Shown: positions 18,750-29,743, counted from the stretch's first letter. The stretch is 64,000 nt of DNA from Parazoarcus communis SWub3 = DSM 12120 (GCF_003226565.1 NZ_QKOE01000003.1:186001-250000), one strand, 5' to 3'. Translations and numbers: made by a program. The notes: generated by a model from the letters alone, not told the origin.

Positions 18750-18778
18750 ATTTCAACCGAGGCACAGAAATATGTCAA
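18750..18778 (-). promoter_or_regulatory. Candidate sigma-70 promoter of the RTX/type I secretion genes
   Basis: On the minus strand TTGACA (18778-18773) is a perfect -35 hexamer, followed by a 17-bp spacer and TGAAAT (18755-18750, 4 of 6 matches to the -10 consensus). The predicted transcript would start near 18743, about 20 bases before the hlyB-like start at 18722. No other promoter this good is seen inside the island. Confidence 0.5.
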
Positions 18779-18849
18779 TCGCAATTTCCAGCAACCGGAT
18801 GCAGAATGGACTCCACTCGCCAAGGCACGACAGCGCATGGTGTTTTCCT

Positions 18850-18909
18850 GCATTGCCGCGTCATTCGACTACAATCGAATGACCGAGCCGCCAAGGACCG
18901 TGCGATGTG
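18850..18909. repeat. Right 60-bp direct repeat bounding the RTX island
   Basis: The same 60 bp as 755-814 with one mismatch. Here it is intact in context: the TACAAT-containing inverted repeat CATTCGA/TCGAATG (18862-18868 and 18875-18881) lies 24 bp before the ATG of the ribbon-helix-helix gene. The inverted repeat over a -10-like hexamer also looks like an autoregulatory operator. Confidence 0.85.
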
Positions 18910-19309
18910 CCAGATCTTCACCTCTGCCGCCCCCGACCTCTACGCCAGCCGGGCGCGCGCGATCCGTTTGAGTGGCGTGGCAACCAGCCTACGGTTGGAG
19001 AACATCTACTGGCAGGCGCTGGAAGAGATCGGCGCCCGTGACGGGCTGAGCGTACCGCAACTGGTCAGCCGCCTGCACGATGAACTGGAGCAGGCTGGCA
19101 CCCTGGGAGACCGTGCCAACTTCACCTCGTTCCTGCGCGTCACTTGCACCCGTTACCTTCAACTGCAACTGCAGGGACTGATTCCTGCATCACCTGAAGT
19201 GCCAATCCGGACGCTGGATGCATCGGCCGTACTCGCCGGCGAACGCAGGCACGCGCAGCGTCGGCAGGACAAATGCTCGAGCCGGATGGATGCGGCGCGT
19301 GCGGCATGA
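18905..19309 (+). CDS. Ribbon-helix-helix domain protein (RHH_4 type)
   Basis: A 134-residue protein with the RHH_4 pattern: RAIRLSGVATSLRLENIYW (beta strand and first helix) then a second helix (GARDGLSVPQLVSRLHDEL), followed by FTSFLRVTCTRYLQLQL. Such proteins bind DNA as dimers; targets are unknown. I chose the ATG at 18905, not the upstream in-frame ATG at 18806, because family members begin MC-x-I-F/Y and the upstream part is noncoding island DNA. Its promoter and first codon form the duplicated 60-bp repeat, so the island inserted at this gene's 5' end while leaving it intact. Confidence 0.85.
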   Translation: MCQIFTSAAPDLYASRARAIRLSGVATSLRLENIYWQALEEIGARDGLSVPQLVSRLHDELEQAGTLGDRANFTSFLRVTCTRYLQLQLQGLIPASPEVPIRTLDASAVLAGERRHAQRRQDKCSSRMDAARAA

Positions 19310-19332
19310 CCGCCCGACACGTAACGATCAGA

Positions 19333-19361
19333 CAATAAAAAACCCCGCACTGGGCGGGGTT
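19333..19361 (-). terminator. Rho-independent terminator of ahpF
   Basis: AACCCCGC (19341-19348) pairs with GCGGGGTT (19354-19361) around a 5-base loop. On the minus strand the hairpin is followed by TTTTTTATTG, as expected for the end of the ahpC-ahpF transcript. Confidence 0.85.
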
Positions 19362-19384
19362 CGGAACAAACACAGCAGCGGCAA

Positions 19385-20953
19385 TCAGGCCGGTGCAGAC
19401 GTACGGATCAGGTGATCGAAGGCCGCCAGGGAAGCCTTCGCGCCTTCGCCCATCGCAATGATGATCTGCTTGTACGGTACCGTGGTGCAATCGCCTGCCG
19501 CCAGCACGCCCGGCACCGAAGTCTGCCCCTTGGCATCAACGATGATCTCGCCGAAGCGGGTCAGTTCGAGCGTGCCTTTCAGGAAGTCGGTGTTGGGCAG
19601 CAGGCCGATCTGCACGAAGATGCCCTCGAGCTCGATGCGACGCACCTCATCGCTCTTGCGATCCTTGTAGACCAGGCCGTTGACCTTGTCCGCACCCGTA
19701 ACCTCGGTGGTTTGTGCGCTCTTGATCACGGTAACGTTGGGCAGACTGTAGAGCTTTTTCTGCAGCACGGCGTCGGCGCGCAACTCGTCAGCGAACTCCA
19801 GCAAGGTGACATGCGCCACCACACCAGCAAGGTCGATCGCCGCTTCGACGCCCGAGTTGCCGCCGCCAATCACAGCAACGCGCTTGCCCTTGAACAGCGG
19901 GCCATCGCAGTGCGGGCAATAGGCCACGCCCTTGCCGCGGAATTCCTTCTCGCCCGGCACATTCATCTCGCGCCAGCGGGCACCGGTCGCCACGATCACG
20001 GCACGCGACTTCAGCACCGCGCCATTTTCGAGCTGCACCTCGGTCAGGGTCGCACCATCTTCACTGCCCGGCACCACCTTGGCGACGCGCTGCAGGTTCA
20101 TGACGTCGACACCGTATTCCTTGACGTGCTCTTCCAGGCTGGCAACCAGTTTCGGACCTTCGGTGTACTTCACCGAAATGAAGTTCTCGATCGCCATCGT
20201 GTCCATGACCTGGCCACCGAACCGCTCGGCCACCACGCCGGTACGGATCCCCTTGCGCGCCGCGTAGATCGCCGCAGCCGCACCCGCCGGCCCACCGCCG
20301 ACGACCAGCACGTCATATGCCGCCTTGTCGGACAGCTTCCTGGCATCGCGTTCGGCCGCGTTGTCATCAACCTTGGCGAGGATCTCGCCCAGTTCCATAC
20401 GACCCTGGCCAAACTCCTTGCCGTTCAGGTATACCGTCGGCACCGCCATGATCTGGCGCTCCTCGACCTCGGCCTGAAACAGCGCGCCGTCGATCATCGT
20501 GTGACGGATATTGGGGTTGAGAATGGCCAGCAGGTTCAGCGCCTGCACCACGTCCGGGCAGTTGTGGCACGACAAGGAGATATAGGTCTCGAAATTGAAC
20601 TCGCCTTCGAGGCCCTTGATCTGCTCGATCACATCGGCCTCGACCTTGGGTGGATAGCCTGCGGTCTGCAACAGCGCAAGGATCAGCGAGGTGAATTCAT
20701 GCCCCATCGGCAGGCCGGCAAAACGCACGCGCCCTTCGCCCCCCTTGGGTGCCACCGAGAACGAGGGCTTGCGCTCATTGTCGTCGCGACGCTCGATCAG
20801 GGTGATCAGGCTGGACTGCTCGGCGACATCGCGCAGCAGTTCCTGCATTTCATGGGATTTTGCGCCATCGTCCAGCGACGCCACGATCTCGATCGGCTGC
20901 GTCACCCGCTCCAGGTAGGCTTTCAGTTGAGTCTTGATATTGGCGTCCAGCAT
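19385..20953 (-). CDS. ahpF: Alkyl hydroperoxide reductase subunit F
   Basis: A 522-residue flavoprotein that passes electrons from NAD(P)H through FAD and two redox disulfides to AhpC. The N-terminal tandem thioredoxin-like domain has the CHNC redox pair near residue 130, the FAD-binding motif is [12 protein letters not shown], the thioredoxin-reductase-like active site is CPHC near residue 345, and the NAD(P)H motif is [12 protein letters not shown]. Length fits the family. It follows ahpC on the same strand after a 130-bp spacer that carries three hairpins. Confidence 0.97.
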   Translation of the reverse strand: MLDANIKTQLKAYLERVTQPIEIVASLDDGAKSHEMQELLRDVAEQSSLITLIERRDDNERKPSFSVAPKGGEGRVRFAGLPMGHEFTSLILALLQTAGYPPKVEADVIEQIKGLEGEFNFETYISLSCHNCPDVVQALNLLAILNPNIRHTMIDGALFQAEVEERQIMAVPTVYLNGKEFGQGRMELGEILAKVDDNAAERDARKLSDKAAYDVLVVGGGPAGAAAAIYAARKGIRTGVVAERFGGQVMDTMAIENFISVKYTEGPKLVASLEEHVKEYGVDVMNLQRVAKVVPGSEDGATLTEVQLENGAVLKSRAVIVATGARWREMNVPGEKEFRGKGVAYCPHCDGPLFKGKRVAVIGGGNSGVEAAIDLAGVVAHVTLLEFADELRADAVLQKKLYSLPNVTVIKSAQTTEVTGADKVNGLVYKDRKSDEVRRIELEGIFVQIGLLPNTDFLKGTLELTRFGEIIVDAKGQTSVPGVLAAGDCTTVPYKQIIIAMGEGAKASLAAFDHLIRTSAPA

Positions 20954-20981
20954 GATGACTTCCTTCTTTCAATAGAGGGTC

Positions 20982-21067
20982 TGCCGATGTTTTCGGCAGG
21001 CCAGATACGACACAGCCGGCGTTTGGCCGGCTGCAGGGCATGCTGCCGGGGCACGACTGAGCCCCGG
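20982..21067 (-). other. Three consecutive hairpins between ahpC and ahpF
   Basis: Three perfect stem-loops: TGCCGA/TCGGCA (20982-20998), CAGCCGGC/GCCGGCTG (21013-21033) and CCGGGGC/GCCCCGG (21046-21067). None is followed by a strong T-run on the minus strand. They probably protect the ahpC message or allow partial termination, giving more AhpC than AhpF. Confidence 0.6.
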
Positions 21068-21083
21068 CGTAAAGGCGCGAAGC

Positions 21084-21647
21084 TTAGATCTTGCCGACGA
21101 GGTCGATGGACGGAGCCAGAGTCTTCTCGCCGTCCTTCCACTTGGCCGGGCAGACTTCGTTCGGGTGAGCCGCAACGTACTGGGCAGCCTTGAGCTTGCG
21201 CACGGTTTCGGTCACATCACGGGCGATGGCGTTGTCGTGAACTTCCATGGTCTTGATGATGCCGTTCGGATCGATCACGAAGGTGCCACGCAGTGCCAGG
21301 CCAGCTTCTTCGATATGCACGTCGAAGTTGCGGGTCAGGGTGTGGGTGGGGTCACCGACCAGCGCGAACTTGGCCTTGCCGACGGCCGGCGAGGTTTCGT
21401 GCCAGACCTTGTGCGAGAAGTGGGTGTCGGTGGTAACGATGTAGACTTCAGCGCCAGCCTTTTCGAATTCGGCGTAGTGGTCAGCCGCATCTTCGATCTC
21501 GGTCGGGCAGTTGAAGGTGAAGGCGGCCGGCATGAAGATCACCACGGACCACTTGCCCTTCAGGTCAGCTTCGGTCACTTCGATGAACTTGCCGTTCTTG
21601 AAAGCTTGGGTCTTGAAAGGCTTGACTTCGGTGTTGATCAGGGACAT
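21084..21647 (-). CDS. ahpC: Alkyl hydroperoxide reductase subunit C (peroxiredoxin)
   Basis: A 187-residue typical 2-Cys peroxiredoxin that reduces H2O2 and organic peroxides. The peroxidatic cysteine is in TFNCPTEI (about residue 47) and the resolving one in EVCPAKW (about 166). The start at 21647 is supported by MSLINTEVKPF, the usual N-terminus, with AAGGAG seven bases upstream. Longer in-frame extension is noncoding. It is the first gene of ahpC-ahpF. Confidence 0.97.
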   Translation of the reverse strand: MSLINTEVKPFKTQAFKNGKFIEVTEADLKGKWSVVIFMPAAFTFNCPTEIEDAADHYAEFEKAGAEVYIVTTDTHFSHKVWHETSPAVGKAKFALVGDPTHTLTRNFDVHIEEAGLALRGTFVIDPNGIIKTMEVHDNAIARDVTETVRKLKAAQYVAAHPNEVCPAKWKDGEKTLAPSIDLVGKI

Positions 21648-21874
21648 CTGATGCTCCTTGGCTGGTTGGACTAAAACGTTTGAAACGACTCGATGGGCAA
21701 ATGATAGCCCTTCACATTGAATTGCTCTAATTGATAATAGAGATAGGGTCGATTGTTTTTGATTATCATCGAACCCATCTCGATCACCTGGATCGAAGTG
21801 CGGGCGCACGGAAACCGATCGCGCCAACGCCACTCGAAGGCCACGAGCAACTTATTCATCTTGCCAGACCTGAT

Positions 21875-22666
21875 ATGACAAAGCTACGCACCCTGATCGA
21901 ATCGAACACTTTCCAGCGCTTCATCATTGCCGTGATCGTGATCAACGCCATCACCCTCGGGCTGGAGACATCAAGCGCCGCGATGGCCCGCTTTGGCGGG
22001 GTGCTGATGGCACTTGACCGCATCGCACTGGCCATCTTCGTGATCGAGATCGCCCTCAAGCTGATCGCCTACCGGCACCGTTTCTTCTGCAGCGGCTGGA
22101 ACGTGTTCGACTTCAGCATCGTGGCCATCACCCTTGCCCCCACGGGCGAAGGCATGGCGGTACTACGGGCGCTTCGCATCCTGCGTGCACTCCGTCTGGT
22201 GTCGGTGGTGCCGTCGATGCGCAAGGTGGTCAATGCCTTGTTGCGCGCGATACCCGGCATGACGTCGGTGCTGACGCTGTTGCTGCTGGTGTTCTATGTT
22301 TCGTCAGTGATGAGCACCAAACTGTTCGGCGCAGCGTTTCCGGAATGGTTTGGCAGCATCGGCGCGTCGTTCTACACCCTGTTCCAGGTCATGACGCTGG
22401 AGTCGTGGTCGATGGGCATCGTACGGCCGGTCATGGAAGTGCATCCCCAGGCGTGGATCTTCTTCATCCTGTTCATCCTGCTGACCACCTTCGCCGTCCT
22501 CAACCTGTTCATCGCCATCGTGGTTGACGCGATGACCGTGGTCGAGCACAAGGAAGGGGAGGAGACCCGCGATCTGGTCACCGTCGATCATGGCGAACTG
22601 ATGCGTGAAATGCGCGCGCTGCGGGCTGAGATTGCGGCGTTGCGGGCGCGCTCAACGGCGGACTGA
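21875..22666 (+). CDS. Voltage-gated sodium channel (BacNav/NavAb type)
   Basis: A 263-residue six-helix ion channel subunit that should form homotetramers in the inner membrane. S4 carries arginines at every third position (VLRALRILRALRLVSVV). The pore filter is TLESWSM, the signature of sodium-selective bacterial channels such as NavAb. A charged C-terminal coiled coil (GELMREMRALRAEIAALRA) would hold the tetramer. The start at 21875 gives the usual short N-terminus; the long upstream in-frame part is intergenic. It is divergent from ahpC. Roles known in the family include motility and pH or ion homeostasis. Confidence 0.93.
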   Translation: MTKLRTLIESNTFQRFIIAVIVINAITLGLETSSAAMARFGGVLMALDRIALAIFVIEIALKLIAYRHRFFCSGWNVFDFSIVAITLAPTGEGMAVLRALRILRALRLVSVVPSMRKVVNALLRAIPGMTSVLTLLLLVFYVSSVMSTKLFGAAFPEWFGSIGASFYTLFQVMTLESWSMGIVRPVMEVHPQAWIFFILFILLTTFAVLNLFIAIVVDAMTVVEHKEGEETRDLVTVDHGELMREMRALRAEIAALRARSTAD

Positions 22667-22722
22667 TCGCCAGCCCGGCGCGCGTGATGCTCCGTGCGCC
22701 GGGCGCTCCACTCGCAACAGCT

Positions 22723-23619
22723 TCAATCCACCGCGAGATGACGTCTCACCGAGATCTCGGCCCCCAGCCAGCCCAGAAAGGTCGCAAACAACACGATCAC
22801 CACGGCTTCGCGCCATTGCGGCCCGGCAAGCGCGAACACGGCACCGTAAGTATCGGCCAGCGCGGCCACTGGCGCTGACAATGCGCGCACGCCCAGATGT
22901 ACAGCACCCAGCGCCACCAGCCCGCCCAGCATGCCCTGCAAGCCACCGAACCAGTAAAACGGCCGGCGGATGAAGGGATCCGTCGCGCCCAGCAAGCGGC
23001 TGACCTCAATCTCGCTGCGCTGCGTCATGATCTGCAGCCGGATGGTATTGAAAGTCACGATCACCAGCGCAAAACCCAGCAAGCCAGCCAGCATCAGCAC
23101 GGCAGAGCGCCCTAGCCCAAGCAGGGCATGCAGACGCTTCACCCAGCTGGAATCGAGCTGCACATGCGCCACCTTGGGCCAGGCCCGCATTTGCGCCGCC
23201 AGCGCATCGAACAAAACCGGGTCCTCGCTACGCAGGGTCACCACGAAGGCATCAGGCAGCGGATTGGCATTGAGCCCCCCCAGCACATCACCCAACCCGC
23301 CGCTGGCCAGTTGCTGCAAGGCTTCGTCACGCGGCACGAAACGGAAACTTGCCAGCTCGGGTTCGGCACGCAAGCGTTTCTCGATCTCGGCAGCATCGGC
23401 CTTGCCCGCCGCCGTATCCAGAAACACGCTGATCTCCGGCGTTCCCGATACGCCACGCGCCAGCGAGGCCACATTGTCGAGCAGCAGATACCCCCCCGCC
23501 GGCAAGGACAGCGCAATACCCATGACCAAGGCCGACAGCAACGTACCCACTGGCTGCCCTGCCAGCCTGCCCAATGCCTGGGCAATGGCCCTGACGTGCA
23601 GATAAAGCCAGTTACTCAT
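22723..23619 (-). CDS. ftsX: Cell division protein FtsX
   Basis: A 298-residue inner-membrane protein, the membrane half of the FtsEX complex that controls septal peptidoglycan hydrolases. It has an N-terminal segment (LLSALVMGIALSLPAGGYLLL), a periplasmic domain of about 120 residues, and three more helices typical of the FtsX/permease fold. Its ATG overlaps the ftsE stop by four bases, so the two are coupled. Confidence 0.95.
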   Translation of the reverse strand: MSNWLYLHVRAIAQALGRLAGQPVGTLLSALVMGIALSLPAGGYLLLDNVASLARGVSGTPEISVFLDTAAGKADAAEIEKRLRAEPELASFRFVPRDEALQQLASGGLGDVLGGLNANPLPDAFVVTLRSEDPVLFDALAAQMRAWPKVAHVQLDSSWVKRLHALLGLGRSAVLMLAGLLGFALVIVTFNTIRLQIMTQRSEIEVSRLLGATDPFIRRPFYWFGGLQGMLGGLVALGAVHLGVRALSAPVAALADTYGAVFALAGPQWREAVVIVLFATFLGWLGAEISVRRHLAVD

Positions 23620-24275
23620 GCAGCCTCCAGCAACTGACCCTTGGCCAGCGTCAGACGGCGCGGCGCAGATTCGGCGAACAGGGAAGCATCGTGAGTCGAG
23701 ATCAGCACGGTCACACCCGCACGATTGAAGGATTTGAACAGATCGGCGATCTCCGTCGCATAGGCTGGATCGAGGTGGGCGGTCGGCTCGTCCGCAATCA
23801 GGATCGACGGCCGGTTGACGATGGCGCGGGCGATGGCCACCCGCTGTTGCTCGCCACCGGAGAGGCCGGCCGGCAACTCCTTCTCGCGTCCCGCCAGCCC
23901 CACCCGCTCGAGCGCCGCCGCCACCCGCTTGCTGGCATCCCCTGGCGGATGACCGGTGATCACCAGCGGCAACATGACATTATCAAAAACACTACGATCG
24001 AACAGCAGACGGCTCTCCTGCAACACCAGGCCAAGATTGCGACGCAAGTAGGGAATGGCCCGCCGCGGCAGCCGCGACACATCCTGCCCATTGATCAGCA
24101 CCGTACCCGCGGTCGGCCGCTCGATTGCCGGAATCAACTTCAGCAAGGTGCTCTTGCCCGCACCGGAATGCCCGGACAACACCACGAGTTCGCCATGACG
24201 GATCTCGAAACTGATGCCAGCCAGCGCGGTATATCCGCCCGGGTAACGCTTGGCGACGCTGTCGAAGACGATCAT
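23616..24275 (-). CDS. ftsE: Cell division ATP-binding protein FtsE
   Basis: A 219-residue ABC ATPase with Walker [10 protein letters not shown], signature LSGGEQQR and Walker [10 protein letters not shown] chose the ATG at 24275 ([15 protein letters not shown]), which gives the usual family length; an upstream in-frame ATG lies inside ftsY. It is the middle gene of ftsY-ftsE-ftsX, five bases after ftsY. Confidence 0.96.
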   Translation of the reverse strand: MIVFDSVAKRYPGGYTALAGISFEIRHGELVVLSGHSGAGKSTLLKLIPAIERPTAGTVLINGQDVSRLPRRAIPYLRRNLGLVLQESRLLFDRSVFDNVMLPLVITGHPPGDASKRVAAALERVGLAGREKELPAGLSGGEQQRVAIARAIVNRPSILIADEPTAHLDPAYATEIADLFKSFNRAGVTVLISTHDASLFAESAPRRLTLAKGQLLEAA

Positions 24276-24280
24276 GCAGT

Positions 24281-25429
24281 TCAGCCCTGTGCGCCAGATG
24301 AGCGTGCCGGCACCGGCTCGAACAGCGCATCGACGAACTCCCGCGCATGGAAAGGCTGCAAGTCGTCGATGCCTTCGCCCACACCGATGAAACGCAGTGG
24401 CTTGGGACACTGGCGTGCAATCGCGGCAAGCACGCCGCCCTTGGCGGTGCCATCGAGCTTGGTCACCACCAGCCCGGTGACGCCAATCGCCGCATCGAAG
24501 GCCTTGACCTGCGCCAGTGCGTTCTGGCCAATGTTGGCGTCAAGCACCAGGATGACCTCATGCGGCCCGCTGGGGTCGGCCTTGGCAATGACACGACGCA
24601 CCTTGGCGATCTCCTCCATCAGGTGCAGCTGCGTCGGCAGGCGGCCGGCGGTATCGGCCAGCACGATGTCGATACCACGCGCACGCGCCGCGTTGATCGC
24701 ATCGAAGATCACCGCAGCCGCATCGCCGCCATCCTGCGCAATCACGGTGACATTGTTGCGGTCACCCCAGGTCATCAACTGCTCGCGCGCCGCTGCGCGG
24801 AAGGTATCGCCCGCAGCCAGCAGCACACTCTTGCCCTGACTCTGGAAGTACTTGGCCAGTTTGCCGATCGAAGTCGTCTTGCCCGACCCATTGACCCCCG
24901 CAATCATGATGATGTACGGCTTGTGACCGGACACATCGAGCGGCTGATCCAGCGGCGCAATGATCTTGTGCAAACCATCGGCAAGCGCCTGCTGCAGCTG
25001 GTCGGCGGTTTCCAGCCGATCGCGCTTCCAGCGCAGACGCAGGTCATCGATCAGGTGCTGCGTGGCATCCACACCACAGTCGGCCATCAACAAGGTGGAT
25101 TCGAGCTCTTCGAGCAGCTCTTCGTCGATCTTGCGCAGACCGAACAGGCTGGCGAGCCCGCCGCCCAGCTGCTGCCGGGTTCGCGCCAGCCCGGCCTTCA
25201 GCCGCTCGGCCCACGACCGCTTGGGTGGGGTCACTTCTGCGGCTACAACAACGGGAGGGGACGGCTGAACTGCTGGTGCTGGTGTTGGTGCGGGGTCGCG
25301 GTTGGGCTCAACGGCCTGCGGCCCGGGAGCGGCAACCGGCGTGGGCGCGACCTCAGCCGGCGGCGGGGCGGCGGGCACATCGGACTTGCCGGAATCGGTT
25401 TTGCCGGACTTCTTGAAGAAACCAAACAT
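24281..25429 (-). CDS. ftsY: Signal recognition particle receptor FtsY
   Basis: A 382-residue GTPase that docks SRP-ribosome complexes at the inner membrane. An N-terminal proline/alanine-rich acidic region (about 80 residues) is followed by the NG domain with G1 GVNGSGKTTSIGKLA, the DTAGRLP motif, VVTKLDGTAKGG and a C-terminal GVGEGIDDLQPF. First of ftsYEX and divergent from the M16 peptidase genes, the common arrangement in this group. Confidence 0.96.
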   Translation of the reverse strand: MFGFFKKSGKTDSGKSDVPAAPPPAEVAPTPVAAPGPQAVEPNRDPAPTPAPAVQPSPPVVVAAEVTPPKRSWAERLKAGLARTRQQLGGGLASLFGLRKIDEELLEELESTLLMADCGVDATQHLIDDLRLRWKRDRLETADQLQQALADGLHKIIAPLDQPLDVSGHKPYIIMIAGVNGSGKTTSIGKLAKYFQSQGKSVLLAAGDTFRAAAREQLMTWGDRNNVTVIAQDGGDAAAVIFDAINAARARGIDIVLADTAGRLPTQLHLMEEIAKVRRVIAKADPSGPHEVILVLDANIGQNALAQVKAFDAAIGVTGLVVTKLDGTAKGGVLAAIARQCPKPLRFIGVGEGIDDLQPFHAREFVDALFEPVPARSSGAQG

Positions 25430-25595
25430 GGGCGCTCGAGTCAGAGGGGGCGTTCAGTGGAGTTTCCGGCGCAGCGCCGTCCAATGGTACGGGCGCAGCA
25501 AACCGGATGAGGCTAAGATGCGGCTCCGCGCATATCCGGCAACACGCCGGAGCCGCGCAAGGCGTCGCGAATTCTAACAGATGCAGGACATGTCC

Positions 25596-26966
25596 ATGTT
25601 TCGTCTCCCCTTTCCCCGCCTGCTCACCGCGGCTACGGCCATGCTCGTCAGCCTGGGAGTGTTCGCCAATCCCTACGAGACCACGCTTGCAAACGGCATG
25701 AAAGTGGTCGTCAAGGAAGACCGTCGGGCCCCCTCCGTTGTCCACATGGTGTGGTACCGCACCGGCTCCATGGACGAACCCGAAGGGGTTTCAGGCGTCG
25801 CCCACGTCCTTGAACACATGATGTTCAAGGGCACCCGGGAAGTGGGCCCCGGCGAGTTCAACAAGCGTGTCGCAGCGGTTGGTGGTCGTGACAACGCCTT
25901 TACCAGCAAGGACTACACCGCCTACTTTCAGCAGATTCCCCCCGCCCACCTCGGCACCATGATGTCGCTGGAAGCCGACCGCATGCGCAACCTGATCATC
26001 ACCGATGACGAGTTCGCACGCGAGATCGAAGTGGTCAAGGAAGAACGCCGCCTGCGCACCGACGATCAGCCACGCGCGCTGGTCTATGAGCAGCTGATGG
26101 CAACCGCCTTTCAGGCACACCCCTATCGTCGTCCGGTGATCGGCTGGATGACCGATCTCGAGGCAATGAAGGCCGAGGACACGCGCGAGTGGTACCGGCG
26201 CTGGTACGCACCCAACAACGCCTACCTGGTCGTGGTCGGCGATGTTGACCATCAGACGGTGTTCGATCTGGCCGGCCAGCATTACGGCCCGATCGAGGCC
26301 ACCCCGCTGCCCGAGCGCCGCATCAGCCGCGAACCCGATCAACGCGGGCAGCGCAGCACTCATGTGCGCGCCCCCGCCGAGCTCCCCTACCTGGCCATGG
26401 CCTGGCAGGTTCCCGCGCTGCGCAATCCCGCAACCGACCGCGATGCCTACGCTCTGCAGGTACTCGCAGCGGTGCTTGATGGGTATGACGGGGCGCGGCT
26501 CAATCGCCGCCTGGTACGCGAGCGCCAGATTGCCGTATCGGCCGGCGCCGGCTATGACGGCAGCGGTCGCGGTCCATCGCTGTTCTACCTCGACGGCGTA
26601 CCGGCCGCCGGCCAGTCGGTCGACGATCTTGAAGCCGCCTTACGTGTCGAACTGCATCGCATCCGCGAGCACGGCATCGATGCTGAAGAGCTCAACCGGG
26701 TCAAGACCCAGGCCCTGGCAGCCAAGGTCTTCAAGCGTGACTCGCTGATGGGTCAGGCCATGGAGATCGGCTTCATGGAAGCCGCAGGGCTTTCGTGGCG
26801 CGACGACGAACGTCTGCTCGAGGGCATCAAGGCAGTCACCGCTGAAGAGGTCCGCTCGGTCGCACAACGTTATTTCAGCGACGACACCCTGACCATTGCC
26901 CGTCTTCAGCCCCAACCACTGGAGCAGAAACGCCCGCGCTCGCCGCTGTCCTCGGGCCGCCACTGA
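25596..26966 (+). CDS. M16 family zinc peptidase (catalytic subunit)
   Basis: A 456-residue periplasmic peptidase with an N-terminal signal peptide and the inverted zinc motif HVLEH at residues 70-74. It belongs to the pitrilysin/insulinase family and should pair with the next gene's product, which lacks the motif. Of three close in-frame ATGs (25581, 25590, 25596), the last has AGGA at a 7-base distance and is preferred. The substrate is unknown. Confidence 0.9.
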   Translation: MFRLPFPRLLTAATAMLVSLGVFANPYETTLANGMKVVVKEDRRAPSVVHMVWYRTGSMDEPEGVSGVAHVLEHMMFKGTREVGPGEFNKRVAAVGGRDNAFTSKDYTAYFQQIPPAHLGTMMSLEADRMRNLIITDDEFAREIEVVKEERRLRTDDQPRALVYEQLMATAFQAHPYRRPVIGWMTDLEAMKAEDTREWYRRWYAPNNAYLVVVGDVDHQTVFDLAGQHYGPIEATPLPERRISREPDQRGQRSTHVRAPAELPYLAMAWQVPALRNPATDRDAYALQVLAAVLDGYDGARLNRRLVRERQIAVSAGAGYDGSGRGPSLFYLDGVPAAGQSVDDLEAALRVELHRIREHGIDAEELNRVKTQALAAKVFKRDSLMGQAMEIGFMEAAGLSWRDDERLLEGIKAVTAEEVRSVAQRYFSDDTLTIARLQPQPLEQKRPRSPLSSGRH

Positions 26967-26971
26967 TCATC

Positions 26972-28368
26972 ATGCAGAAAGACACGCTCATGCCCCCTCT
27001 CAAGTCACACGCCGCGTCGCCCATCGCCCGCCTGCGGCGCACCCTATTCACGCTCGCAGCAGGCCTGCTGCTGCTCGACACCCCGGCATTCGCTGCCCCT
27101 CCCATCGTGCAATGGACCGCCCCCTCGGGCGCACGGGTCAATTTTGTCGAAAGCCGCGCCCTGCCGCTGCTCGACATCCAGATCGACTTTGCCGCCGGTA
27201 GCGCCCTCGACCCCGCCGACAAGGCCGGGCTTGCCGGCCTGACCCGGGGCCTGTTCGAGGCCGGCGCGGGCACGCTCGACGAACAGGGCATCTCCGACCG
27301 CATCGCCGACATCGGTGCGCAGATCGGCGGCAGCACCGACAACGATCGCAGCAGCCTGTCGATCCGCAGCCTGTCATCAGCCAGCGAGCGCGACGCAGCA
27401 GTGGAGCTGGCCGCACTGTTGCTGAGCCAGCCCACCTTCCCGGCGGCAATCCTGGAGCGGGAGCGGACCCGCGCCATTGCCGGTCTGCGCGAAGCCCTGA
27501 CCAAGCCGGCCACCCTGGCCGCACGCAGTTTCAACCAGGCCCTGTTCGCCGGCCACCCCTATGGCACCACCACCACCGAAGCGTCGCTCAAGGCCATTGC
27601 ACGAGAAGACCTCAGCGCCTTTCACCGGCGTTACTTCAACGCGGCCAACGCATCGGTGACCATCGTCGGCGACATCGACCGGGCGGGTGCCGAGCGGATT
27701 GCACAACAGCTCACCCAGGCGCTGCCGGATTCAGCTGCAACGACGCCGTCGCTGCCTCAGCCCAAGCTGCCCGCGGCGGAAGTCATCCGCATTCCCCACC
27801 CCTCGGCCCAGGCGCACATCCTGGTCGGTCAGCCGGGTCTCTCGCGCGAGGATCCGGACTACTTCCCGCTACTGGTCGGCAACTACATCCTGGGTGGCGG
27901 CGGTTTCGTCTCCCGCCTGACGCACGAGGTACGGGAAAAGCGTGGCTTTGCCTATAGCGTTTACAGTTATTTCGCACCTCAGCGCGTGGCCGGCCCCTTC
28001 CAGATCGGCCTGCAGACCCGGGGCTCGCAAACCGAAGACGCGCTCAAGGTCGTGCGTCAGACGCTCGACACCTTCATTGCCGAGGGCCCCACCGAGGCCG
28101 AACTGCAAGCCGCGCGCGACAACATGATCAACGGCTTCGGTTTGCGCCTGGATTCCAACCGCAAGATCCTGGACCACATCGCAATGATCGGCTTTTACCA
28201 GCTGCGTCCGGACTGGCTGGATCATTATCCGCAGGCTGTAGCCGCGGTCACCCGCGAACAGGTGCAGGATGCCTTCGCCCGACGCATCCGCCCCGCACAC
28301 CTGATTACAGTGATTGCGGGCGGTGACGGTGACACCGCGGCCGCCGCGACCACGCCGCGGGCAGCTCG

Positions 28369-28372
<4 letters not shown>
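26972..28372 (+). CDS. M16 family peptidase, non-catalytic partner
   Basis: A 466-residue homologue of the preceding gene with a signal peptide (TLFTLAAGLLLLDTPAFAAP). Where the zinc motif should be it reads GLAGLTRGLFEAG, with no His-x-x-Glu-His, so it is probably an inactive subunit forming the closed chamber of an M16 heterodimer. It follows the catalytic gene by five bases and overlaps rsmD by four. Confidence 0.9.
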
Positions 28373-29665
<1,293 letters not shown>

Positions 29666-29701
29666 GGGTCCGCTCGGCCGACACGATTCGAGGCCATGCA
29701 G

Positions 29702-29743
29702 ACAAAAGGCCGATGGCGTCACCTGACGCCATCGGCCTTTTGT
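29702..29743. terminator. Bidirectional terminator
   Basis: Perfect 20-base arms (29702-29721 and 29724-29743, core GGCCGATGGCGTCA) with a two-base loop and A/T-rich outer ends. It lies between the convergent ferredoxin and dynamin genes and can end both transcripts. Confidence 0.9.

Noticed and set aside
21698-21770. Possible OxyR site in the ahpC promoter region
   Set aside because: ATAG/CTAT words and a TGATAAT/ATTATCA inverted repeat (21732-21768) are present, but the spacing does not match the four-part OxyR consensus well enough.
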